Shown here piece by piece: positions 18,910 through 30,300 of a stretch of 64,000 bases of DNA (position 1 is its first letter; each line of letters starts with the position of its first letter). The notes under the pieces were generated by a model that made no database searches, was not told where the DNA came from, and worked only from the letters and a program-made list of their open reading frames with translations. This DNA is from Taenia hydatigena. Lineage: Eukaryota; Platyhelminthes; Cestoda; Cyclophyllidea; Taeniidae. The stretch spans positions 1,675,493 through 1,739,492 of the forward strand of contig JADWOT020000006.1 of the NCBI GenBank assembly GCA_036345935.2, given 5' to 3'. A program made the translations under genes and the position numbers.

Positions 18910-19508
18910 ACAAACTTTGTTTGTTCTGACTGTCGGTTTCGGTTACTTAGGTGGCCATATTGCACTAGTCACGTGGGCTGGCCAATCCCTTTGTTTGCTG
19001 AATGTCCTAGTAACATATCGTCTTTTGACTTCAAGGAAGTCTCGGCACCCCACATTGATGGCAGCAAAAAGCGGACCCGACTTCAATGGATATCCACCCC
19101 GACCTGTACCGCTTGTGGCAAACTCTAGCGGTGTGCCTCGAATGGGAGAATCTCTGACATCCCATAACAGAAAGGCTGGGAAAGACGTCCGCTTTCGGCA
19201 TCTACCCCATCTCTGTGTTCTGCAAGAAAGCTATTAACAACAGAAGCGGCACTAGCCGTGAACCACCTGGAAAGGTTTTGTTGTGGAGATTTTCTTATGG
19301 ACACATAGATGGTAGGCAGAACCTCTCACTCTGAATTTGGTTTCCAAATGGGACGAAACTCCAAGTCCAGTCGGACTGGCAAGGGAAATCAGTGACGTGG
19401 TCGTCAAGCATCTCCTCATTCGCCCTCCAATTTCCCTTTGCTGAATGTATATATTCTGTCCTAATATTATGCCTTCTTCTGTCTTCAAAGAAGTTTCTGG
19501 ACGCTACC
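18910..19508 (+). mobile_element. Internally deleted TRIM-like element
   Basis: A shortened 5' LTR (about 18910-19054) is followed by a PBS-like GATGGCAGCAAAAAGCG and the usual internal sequence to about 19428. There it jumps directly into the second half of the 3' LTR (to about 19508). The internal 3' end, hairpin, purine tract and first half of the 3' LTR are deleted. Confidence 0.75.
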
Positions 19509-20042
19509 TTGACAATTCAACGAAAATAATAAAAAAATGCCTTTTCAGCCATTTAAGAAATAAGTTAATCGCAAGCTAGCTACAAGGTGAAAAGATTGTA
19601 ATCTCAATTATCTGCAGCTAAGAGTGATTAAGCAGGCAAAATTATTTTACATAATTCATGAAGCAGACTTCTTCATAGGAAGTACACTAGAGTTTTTTTA
19701 ATGTCACCTCTCCCAAATGCTCTCTCTTTGTTTTACTACGAGCACAAAGGCCTATACCTACCCTTCGGAAGGTAACAAATAATCCTGTCATCTCTGTGGC
19801 ACGATTTGTGCGCAAATTTAATGCCACCTGGTTCATGCGGCGGCTTGGAATACAAAAAAAATGTCATTCCGTGTGTGAAAAATGCACGCACACAAACTCG
19901 ACTGTCCACATGCATTGCAGTGCTCGAATGTGGATGGGACTGAGAGTTAGCGACTAAAATTTGTAGTGATTGGTTTCACCTTTACCACGAATGCGTTTGT
20001 AGCGCGGGTAGAGGATAGTAAATGAATGCTCGAAGTGATTGC
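19509..20042. other. Unique spacer between TRIM elements
   Basis: AT-rich sequence with no open frame of interest, no LTR similarity and no RNA gene that I can recognise. Confidence 0.4.
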
Positions 20043-20858
20043 TGTAGCGTCCTGAGAATGCCTTGGAGACAAAAGAGGCCATGACACTAGGACAGAATAT
20101 GCATTCAATAATTTGAGAGGACGGAGCTGCTGGCATGGTCCAGAGGCTGGTCCACGCAGCTAGGGCAATATGGCCACCTTTCCTATCGTCGTTGCAGACA
20201 CTCTCCTTGATAGACCTCTCACGTCACCCATTACAACGTAATCAGTGCTGGAAGAAGCATCCACGAGCTAATCGTATCAGTCGTCGACGCATCGGAGGCG
20301 ATGCTTGACACCAACATCAGTGATCCCTCCCGGCAGTTTGACTGTAGTTGAAGTTCCGTCCGGTTTAGAACCTAAAATCAGGGGAAGAGATTCTGCCGAC
20401 CATCAGTGTGTCCATGGGGAGACGTTAGAACACCGGTTCTAAAGAAACGGTTCCAGGTGGTTCACGATTAACGTCGCGTCCGTTGTTAATAGCTTTCTTG
20501 CAGAACACGAGGATAGGGAGATTCCGAAGGCGGACGTCGATCTCAGCCCTTCTGTTACAGAATGTCAGATATTCTCTCATCCGTAGTACATGCACTTCTT
20601 TCGCACCACTAGTTTACACAAGCGGTAGAGATTGGGATAGAAATCCTATAAAGTCGGATTCGCTTTCTGCTTCCTCCAATGTAACGTCTCGAGACTTCCT
20701 TGGAGGCAAAATGGGGCATAATACCAGGGCAGAATATGTATTTAATAAAAGGAGGAAATAGACCGCTAGCATGGCTAGGAGGCCAGCCCACGCAGATAAG
20801 CAACACGGCCACCTATGTGACCGAAACCGAAACCGACCGTCGGAACAAACAAAGCATA
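20043..20858 (-). mobile_element. TRIM-like element with truncated 3' LTR
   Basis: In plus-strand order, a left LTR (20043-20179) is cut before its outer end and joined directly to internal sequence, so the purine tract and hairpin are lost. The internal region runs to about 20679, with the PBS equivalent (degenerate TTCCTCCAA) next to the right LTR (20680-20858). A 'ccgaaaccgaaaccgac' hexanucleotide run sits in the right LTR. Confidence 0.8.
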
Positions 20859-21019
20859 AGTGTGGATATATGATGGTTAATAAATGCTAGAATTGGGTTG
20901 TTAAATTTAACCCAATGCCACCAGTCAATTTTTTGCCGCTTGACTACTCTCCTAAGCCTTTCCACGAACACCTGACATACAATGCTTCAAAGTAAGTATA
21001 TCAGCTTTACGTAGACTCT

Positions 21020-21170
21020 TAAGACTGCTCTGAAGACGAAAGAATGTCCAGTATCAGGGCAGAATACATACGTTCTAATAAGCAGCAACGACTGTGGCTA
21101 CCGACATGGCCCAGTGGTCAAGGCATGAAGTGGCCCTTTGCCCAAATTGAGAGTCCAACAAGCAGCATTG
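21020..21170 (-). mobile_element. Diverged solo LTR-like fragment
   Basis: 'actgctctgaagacgaaag', 'cagggcagaatacat' and 'ccgacatggcccag' blocks are in the order expected for the antisense LTR, ending in the 'gagagt-caacaagcag' form of the divergent subfamily. No internal sequence is attached. Confidence 0.5.
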
Positions 21171-21553
21171 ATTAAAATGGAAGACAGGATACATTCGCAT
21201 TACCATACATTAAAGCTTACCGTGATCCTGCAAGTGTTTAACTATTTTGCAGTCGTCAATGCTGGCATCGCCAAAACTGGGCTGGCAGACTGGCTTTATG
21301 ACACCGATAATGCTAAGACAGGGGAAAAGCTGAAAGAAGACTTTCCAAGATTGTTTAATAAAAAGCAATGGAATTATGGGTTAGATTATGAATGGTTAAA
21401 TTAAGTACCAAATCCAGGTCCCGATGTTCTGCGCTACGTTTTACAGCAAGTCAAGCAGGGAAGTGAAATATGATTGGCAGCCTTTAGCTTATAGTGGAAA
21501 CTGTTGCCCATCACTTTTTTTGATGAGAAACAGGAGGAAAAAGAGGGCATGGG

Positions 21554-22360
21554 TGATATTGGCGTCCCGAGACTTACCTTGTCCAAAACCGAGAGTTAAA
21601 CAAACAGCCAAAGTGTTACATGGCCACTCGCCTCCTTTGAGAGTCGTCCTCGGTCCTTCCATTTGGCAGCATCTCGCGTCAGTCATCACAACGTAACCGG
21701 TGCTGAAAGAAGACACACACCAGCTAACTGTGCCAGGCATCAAATCGCCTTGCCAACTGAGGAGGCGGCTTGACCTCAACGTCACTGATCCGCCTTGATG
21801 ATTTAACTGGAGTTGAAGTTGCATCTTGTTTGGAAAACGGGTTCAGGTACGGAGAATCGTGCTCGCCATCATGCGTTTCAATAGCCAGACATGGAAATAC
21901 TTGTCCAGTTGCAAGCTTTCGCAAAAGAGGACAAGAGTTAAGACAGTTACTTAAAATAGGATTTTAAGTCCGTTTCTCACGTTGGAGCTGTAAAGTTATG
22001 CACATTAAGGTTTAGTCCAGCTGGTAGAGTAGTCGAGAATGTCATTGCAAACTTACTACAGCTTTATCAAGGAGAAAATCTGTAGCAAAATTTACCGAGG
22101 TGGTTTGCTGCTTTCGTCGTTATAATAGCTTTCCGACAGACGTCGGGACTGGGACAGCTGCAGTAGTGTACTCTCTCATTTGTGGTTATTCACTTTTTTT
22201 CTCCTAGATAAGACGAAGGAAGACAACGCTTGGGCTGTACAGAAGGGACTATGGCTACTGGCATGGCCCAGAGGCTAGCCCAACAGACGAAGGCGCCACG
22301 GCAGACACAAAGCAAACCTTTGCCAAACCCGAGAGTTAAACAACTAACCGAAGTATTACA
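21554..22360 (-). mobile_element. Decayed element of the divergent TRIM subfamily
   Basis: The left LTR (21554-21620) is reduced to its two ends: 'ggcgtcccgagacttacctt' is fused to 'ccgagagttaaacaaac'. The internal region resembles the main family ('cgtcagtcatcacaacgtaac', 'tgaggaggcggcttgacc'). A probable right LTR lies at about 22208-22360, ending GTATTACA. Much of the centre cannot be aligned by eye. Confidence 0.55.
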
Positions 22361-22510
22361 GCAAACCTAACATAGTGACAACTAAATTGCCCCCACGTTG
22401 TGACTGAACGAGGTATGAAATAAAGATTTCTTACCTCATCTCTGGGATAAAAGGCTCAAAACTAGACCTGAATAAAATTGGACTACTTCCAAACGGCAGT
22501 TGAAAAGAGG

Positions 22511-23239
22511 TGCAATACTTTGTTCGTTCTCACTGCCGGTATCGGTTCCGGTCACTTAGGTGGCCATATTGCCCCAATCACGATCCGTCTACTGGCTGAG
22601 TATATACACGTTCTGCTCTAGTAGTATGCCTTCCTTTGTCTTCAAGGTAGCCTCGTGGCAGCGGATAGTGAACCCATCTTTAAGTAACCTCTACCCCTAC
22701 CTATATTGCTTGTGACATCCCACAACAAAGGGGCTGAGAGCGACATCCGCCATCGGTGCCTACCCCATCCCCGTGTTCAGCAAGAAAGCTATTAGCAACT
22801 GAAACGACACCAATAATGAGACACCTGGAAACTTTTCGTTGTGGCGGTTTTCCTAACATATCTCCCTATGCACATGCTGACGCTCAGTAGAATCTCCTAC
22901 TCAAAGTCCAGTCGAACCGCCGAGGGGCGTGGCGATCAAGCATCTCCTCTGTTGCGCTCGAATCCTGATGCCTGGCACGGCCAGTTTGTAGGTGTTTCTT
23001 CCAGTACTGATTACGTTGTGAAGCCTGGCGTGAGATGTTTACCAAGAGGAGCGTCGAGGACGACGCTCGAAAGAAGAGAGGGTCCATGTACTACTTTGTA
23101 CTGACTGCCGCTTTCGGTTTCGGTCACTTAGAGGTGGCTTTATTGTCCTAGCCTCGTGGGTTGGCATCTGGACCATGCCGGTGGCCTTAATCCTCCTGTT
23201 TGCCTCCTTTTGCCTTCAAGGAAGTATCGGGACTCTACA
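22511..23239 (+). mobile_element. TRIM-like element with hairpin and purine tract
   Basis: The 5' LTR starts at 22511 but its last bases are deleted, so it runs straight into the PBS core TGGCAGCGGATAG near 22656. The internal region ends with the perfect hairpin GAGCGTCGAGGACGACGCTC (23049-23068) and GAAAGAAGAGAGGG (23069-23082). The 3' LTR is 23087-23239. Flanks AGAGG / AGTGG are a near-match to a 5-bp target duplication. Confidence 0.85.
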
Positions 23240-26200
23240 AGTGGTGCATTAGTCACTAATCTAAGCCTTTTAATGACTCAATCGGCTTTTGAATTTGGGG
23301 CAAAAGCCCTTAGAACAATCTCTTGCTGTAGAACAGCTATAAATTTTCTGTTCCCCTCGCCTTTGCTTCTTTAAAAAGGGAGATTAGGCTCACCTAATGT
23401 CAAATTAGTACATTAGAGCTAAAAAACTTAGCATCTTCTTATTGAGATGCAAAATTAAAATAATTATGTGGCAAAAATTGCTCATTTTAACTAACTCGTC
23501 ACTAAAATTAAAACAAAACACACTGGCTTATGAGTCACAGTCGAGGGGAGCTAACAATTTTAAAGAAATAGGTTTTAAAGTATTCTCAGTGGGAGCACTG
23601 AGTAGTTGAAATGATAAAATAGCTGAAATATGATTAACAATTTTTCTATGAGACCATCAGTGTCACTCTGCAGTGCAGAAGTGTACCAATGGACGATGCT
23701 CCAAACAGGATATGCAAATATTAGCACCACATCGGTGTTTGCTCGGTAGCCATTCCAACTGCACAAATACTTACCCTGCCACAGACAAATTTTCCTTCTA
23801 CTCAAGTATCTTTTTACAAGTGTGGTAAGGCTTTTGAGTGAATAATAAGGCATGTGCAATTTTTCGTGCAGCTCGCTTCAATGCCTCGTCGACACACTCT
23901 GTGGAGGGTCGTCAAGTACACCGGCTTGAATGCTACATGCATCATTGGGCACATTGACCTCCTACACTAAACAAGCTGGTAGAATTCCACAGAAAGAATC
24001 AAATCACAATAAGATGTTTAAGCTTGGCTGCTTCAAGAAGTGGAGTTTAGATGATCTTCAGGGGTGCAGGTGTGTATGCGGCATTTAATGAGGGTGCGGC
24101 ACCAGAACAAGTCAATCAAAAGGATTGACGACACTCGGTCCCAATGCTGATTAGAGCGAATCCGGTGCTCTCTATTGTACCCTTCACCACATTCTTACTT
24201 ACGTCCCACGTGTTAGTACCTGTCGGTTGAGCCACATGCATGCGATGCGATCTTACCTGCTTTGGCTAAAAGAAACGCCGGTCTCGGTTGCAAAGCTGCA
24301 GAAGTTGGCTTCTCAACAGACGTGTCTCATTGATGCATGACAAAAAGGTGGCTGCATTGCTTGCAGGCTTTCCCTGCGTTCCTTGCTGTAAACAAGAGAC
24401 GCATCATGTGTCGCTGGAGGTCAAAATAGCCGGTGCGGTTAAGGTGTCATTATCACCTTGCAATCCTCCTCAACTCCCCTATTACGGGTGATGATGAGGC
24501 AGTGGGCTGACACCTACACCACTATAACGGGGATGGGGTGATCGTGGTGGTGGAGGTCGTTAAGTAAACGCATCCTCCCTCTCCTTGCCCATGCATTAGC
24601 GCACGCTAGACAATGGGCTTGACAGGCTATCGACATGCGCTCCTCACTTTCTTCGCGAATTACGAATTGCTTGCTGACTAACTGACTGAGTGGAAAGTGG
24701 TGCTTGTGCCTTAACCTCCATTAGGCAAACGAATGCTTCGTCAACTATTGTCCCCCTCTCTCCCCAACGACTCACTACTCACTGCCCACACTACTCTCAT
24801 TCTCCGCAATTATGAAGCACATAACACCGTTTCACCTTAGCGGACAGATCGGCGGATGGGTGAATAGATGGCTACGTAGCTCTATTTGTTTATTTAATTA
24901 TGTATCACCATGCATTGACGTCTCGCCACGCCCAGTAGTATTTTCGGTAGTGACTTTGGAGTCCAAAATTTATTTATATCCAAACCTTGCAGTCTTTCTG
25001 AAGTGTAGATGTTGGACTAGCGTAACACCTCCTCGATACGAGTATGTGAGGCGGTGATATAAAGATGGTATACTTTAATGTGGATGCCAAATCCGCTTTG
25101 GGTAATAGCTGCAAGAGATAAATTTGAAGGATTATTGCAATTTTGCCATATTTTAATATAAAAAATGTACAAAACATCAGGAGCATAAAACCAGACCTCA
25201 GCAACATTTATGCATCATATGAGTGCACAATTATTGCTTAAAAAAGCTTTCAGCTTCACGGCAGAAAGATAGCTCTTAAATATTACTACGTATATTCTTT
25301 ACTGATTGTACTCACCTAAAAGAATTGCTCCTTTGTGGAAACAGACGATTCACGTGCTGAATCGAATGTTTACTGTGATGACAGGGTCCACGATGGCAGA
25401 CACACGAACGTCTTTAAAAATATTTACATTGTGCCGACTTTCCAACACGGTCTAGACTTCTACCAGTGTCACAGAAACTGTGTTTGGGATCTTGTGCACA
25501 GGTAGATAGGTACCTGCGGGTTTCAATGCTCACACGCATTAGAAACTGTGTCACCTCATGCTTGTCCATACCGTGGCTTACAATCTCAATGGGAATTGCC
25601 AATAGGGTAAACCACACACACATCCCGTCATTTACACCACCACGTGTAGCATTTCATTTTAGGCCTGGAATTTCTTAAAAGTCCCATTTCGATAATGTAA
25701 TCACCAACCCGAAGGTGGTGGTCCCCTCATGCGCCTTTCTAGGCAGGATGTTTGTACTTTTAATGTTAAACCATAACCACACAGTTCCTTCCAGCCCTCA
25801 ACTCCGTGTACACTGCAGCCAGCACATCGACAATTCCTGTGTTAGCATGCGTCTATGGGTAACTCAAAACGGCAAAAAAGCACCACCAGGTAGAAGTAAC
25901 CGATGCTTTGTGCCTTCGAAGTCAAACGAGTAGATTGTGCGCAATTAAACGATCACAAGTATTTTTTTGCATAAGGCTAGTCACTAATCATATTATCCGT
26001 GATCAAAGGAGATGAGTTCCACAAGTGCCAATTCTAAACTGATGTGGTGGAAATTTTTTGCTAATCCGTGTTTTTTTTTCTTCTCGAGAAACACTTTTAT
26101 ATGATTTTTGGGGATGCAACGCTATATTAAAAGCAATCGTACAACCGTATTAGTTTTGCCTTGGAAGTTGGGAGGCATAATACATTGTCATGACTACGTG

Positions 26201-27308
26201 AAGGCTAAAGGTAAGGGACCACATTGCAGTAAAAGTTAAGTCCGAACTATAAAAATGATAGGAAAATTTTTATTTAGTAACTAACATAACTTCCAAGTCA
26301 TTTCTAAGAACATAACAAGAAATATCAGGATGCATCGGAGCATGCGATTAATGATGATTTCTCATTAGTATACCAATTTTATCATTCAGAGAGGCTAAGA
26401 GACCAAACCAGTTGGATTAAAAGGTCCATACAAGCAAATACGCAATTGAAGCGAAAGCCTGTCACTTAACCTCCAACATTTATACGTGATCTTTGACCTC
26501 TCAACTTGTGATGTCATACACGGTTCCCACGACGTGCATGGAAAAGGCTAGATTATACCCTCGACGTGAAGAGTTCTTTGACATAGTATAAGGGTCGGAT
26601 AAAAGCCTAATTACGCATAGATGCAGTTGGACCTTTGACCAAACGACCATAGCTCCCCCCCATCAGCTTCTCTGGTCAAAGTAACTAACACCTTGAATGC
26701 TTGTAAATAAGGCATGGAAGGTAAAACGACCCCAGATCCTTGTGGGTCAAAAGTTGAAGTTAAATAGCAATTGAAGGCCTTGATGACAAAGGACCCAAAG
26801 CATATCTTCGCAATAAACAATGTACTAAAACAAATACGTGCACTCTCGCAGGCCGTTCAGGCCGTTCTCACGTGATCTCATTGGCTGGCATTCGCTGTCC
26901 CGTGTGTGATCTCCTCTTTGTTTTGTAAAAAGCAACTGCGCGAGTGCGACTTTAGGGCATGTAAACTCGCACCGTATCCGCAGATCGTAGTTGATGGATT
27001 GACTAACCTTAAGTGTGTTCATTCATTCAATCACGACCGAAGCGCAAAAGTTATGCCACCTCTGCCATAACTCGATGATGACCATACACACACCCACAAT
27101 GTAAAAGTCAGTAACTAAGTGACTGTGAAGAACAATTCACCAATATGTACAAAGAATAAGAGGAGATGTAAATGAAACTGCGCATTGCCTGAATGGAGAC
27201 GAAAGGCTGTGTTCCGTTGCACTGCATTGCGTAGCAGTACTGCCACCACAGGGCTCATTCTACAATCGTGGGAGAAAGACTGCATCTGCACGCAAATTGT
27301 GCAAACGG
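23240..27308. other. Gene-free region downstream of ATOS
   Basis: This 4 kb holds no exon that I can support. It contains one dispersed-repeat copy (24199-24475, listed separately). Several 60-95 codon ORFs here lack codon or domain character. The part next to 27.3 kb probably includes the ATOS 3' UTR and terminator, but no defined signal can be picked. Confidence 0.4.
24199..24475 (+). repeat. Third, diverged copy of the PHF14-intron repeat segment
   Basis: This segment matches 33336-33660 and the corresponding inverted-arm sequence (about 39620-39280, minus). Shared blocks include 'cccacgtgttagtacctgtc', 'gagccacatgcatgcgatgc', 'ctttggctaaaagaa' and 'tggctgcattgcttgca'. It is clearly less similar than the two arms are to each other. 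It is not adjacent to any PHF14 exon, so this part of the PHF14 intron is itself an older dispersed repeat. Confidence 0.7.
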
Positions 27309-30300
27309 TTAGGAGGTTTTCGGTGAATAGCGCGGATTGCTGGGACCGTCGACAAAGGAGTGCATTCGGTAAGTGGCCACACGCGGATCAAATTCGAAGG
27401 TGTCGCGTGCAAAAATGAGACGAATGTCTGTGTGTAGGTAGAGGTTGTTCGACTTGGTTGTATGAAACCTATCAAGAGAAGGATGGACGGAAGCAGTAGG
27501 CCACGTAGAATGTTTGAATAAAACTTAAACAAAAGTCACTCTATTGCAGACTTTCCAATACAGTTTGACCTTCCAAGGTCACTGGTGAAAATTCAGGAAC
27601 CCCAAAGAGGCAATTTTCCTTCCTCCAAATCAATAAGCACAAGGGCAATCATAAGATCCCAACACTTTCACATTTCTATCAGAAATAGAGGTTTTTTCGC
27701 TCTATTGCTCTTACAGTTTGACAATGTGAGTTGTCACCTTTGGGGTGGATAAGACTGCATAAATTACAACAAAGCGAGCGACATCCATGGGCAGGTGTGC
27801 TGGAAGGGCAAATTAATCTTCATCATCAGCTCGCAGAATTGATGTGAGGGTAGCACTCGTCTATTATTAATGAACGCTGCGTTATGGCGGCAGGAGAATG
27901 GAGGAATGTCGACTTGCAGTCAATAATAAGGTGAACGCAATAAACTGTAGAAGTTGGGTGCGTAAGGATTGAAGTCACCCTGATTCACGACAATCACAGT
28001 GAGTGAGTGAACCAGCCATACGGCTGGCGCCTAAGGAAATGACGATCTCTTTATCCTGCTATAATGGCATCAAAAAGTTATTGTGTTGTGTATGGGAGAC
28101 GTCCGTTTCAGAGGAAGTCCACCAACCAGAAAAAGTGGTCAATTTCTGTTGACACTTTAACCAGTATAAATTGAAAAATCGTATTTATAGTGGCAGTCTC
28201 ACCGTAGATGAACCAAAGAACGAAGAAAGATAGGCAATGGTTCTGCAGGGGCGTTGAGAGGCGAAAGTTGGCGTTGCTCCCAACTGCCCGCTTTGCCCTT
28301 CTTAAACACACACGACACCAAGTCGGAGGGCAGATTGGCCACATTAGTGCCTTCATCGTCGCCAGTAATGGGCATGTAGACTGTCCGTTGTCGCAAAAAT
28401 GTCTGACTGTTTGCAGGCATATCCTCCAGATTGTATTGGATCACAAACATCTTCAGCACAGAATGGGATGGATTAAAGAGAGTCAACTACAAACGAAAGA
28501 GAAGAAATAATTTCGATTGTACGTCATTACCATGCTCAGGTAGATTGACAGTCACTTGTGTTGGCTAGTGAAGGAGCGCATAGAGATGCTCCTGGAATAC
28601 TAAGCACACATCTCACAGCTTGAGGCAAGGGAGTGTGTGAAAAGCAAGGTTTTATAGCCCCGTAGCTACTCTTCTCGTGTATCTCGAAGTGACACACACA
28701 CACTACATTGTTTAAACAGCATCAACAGCAGTGATGGCAAAAGGCCTTCAAGAAGGAGAAATGACTAGGTGAGCATAAAATTGGCTAATTTCATTCCTAA
28801 TTACAAATTGACAAGGGCTAAGCTCTTTGTGAATGTCTACTCTCAAGTTAAATAATGTTGTAATTTTTACATTCCCTACATCACACGAAACGCCTTCTTC
28901 TGCGCACATAGAGAGAGGCAGAATTTTCCCACAAAATACGCACACATTTCCAGATCCTCTCAATTTCTCGACCAACTGGCTGCGTTCTTTTTTATTTGCT
29001 ATTCATCCGTACTTCTTCTCTTTTTTTGGTTTTATTCCCCACACCAGTAGCACTAATGCAATGAGGCGGCTGCTGGTGTCTCTCAAGCCTACACGTTGCA
29101 TTGGCGTCATCTCGGCCGACGCATGTGGGCGTCAGGGAGTCGCGTCAATCCACTCCGCATACCAAAGCACTTAGTTAACCTTTGTGTGACGTTAAACTTC
29201 ACATGGCAAACCAAAATTAATATTGGTAGAGCACCTCACAGCACGAATGATGGTATAAATCTAACACAGAGCGGAGTAGTATCAGGCAAGACAAACCTGT
29301 ATCAAGCCCTTATGAGGTACATGATAGCCGCGTTTGTTGGCAAGACCAGTGAGATCCACATGACCGAGGTAAGGCGAGGGTGTGTTGTCATCGTCAGAGA
29401 GTTGAAAGAAGTACGCTACAACAGGCAACTTCACATGGACAGGAAAGAAGGAGCCACTAGCACCAATGCCCAATGAGAAACCCTCAACCATTCCTTTGGG
29501 TGGAATTCGTCCATTAAGCATGCTCTCCTAGGCATTAAAAAAAAAGAAAGTAGAGAGGACTTCGAGATAGCCATTTACTTTTATTTAATGTTATTAGTTT
29601 GTAAATGACAATGATGCCGCACGCTGTTAAAGGATACAGGATAAGTCTTAGTGGATTTGAATTCCCCCAAGAGTCAATTCCTAGGAGGGTTAATTCATAC
29701 GTCAAATCGACTGATAAGGCAGTAGAAAGTCTTCAAAGTCTGCGTTTCCTGTTGCTATCAGAGATAGGCGAACAGGTTCAGATTAAATTGGCAGACAGTC
29801 AACTAGTCGTGGTTATTTCGGCCAAATTCAAATCTACTTATATGCCAGATGGGCAAAAACAGCTTGACTCACCGCTGGGATGAATGACCATAAAAAAAAA
29901 CACATCAACCAAAGTACACGCGAATCACACTCGATTTGGATTTGCAAAAAAGGTGACTTAACTCCACAAACAGGTTGCATTAAGAGGCTGCCTGCTGCCT
30001 ACTGTCTCCAGTGTAAAACTGGGACCTTCAAAAATGGATATTTTTTTAGCGCAAAATTTATTTCCCTACAATTGCACTATCCGATTAAGATTGAACAAAT
30101 GTCTTGATTTTAATCAAATTTATTAAATTACAAAAAAGACTCGAAAGTTGTGGGCCAAAATCTCGCCTAAATGGAAATAACCTTAACAAAACAACCAGCA
30201 TTTGACTTCTATGGTGAACCGTCAGGAAGACCGAGCACATCTTGCTGTCAAAATAAGTAGAGATGCACAAAATGAGATGATAAGCATTTATTTATAGTCA

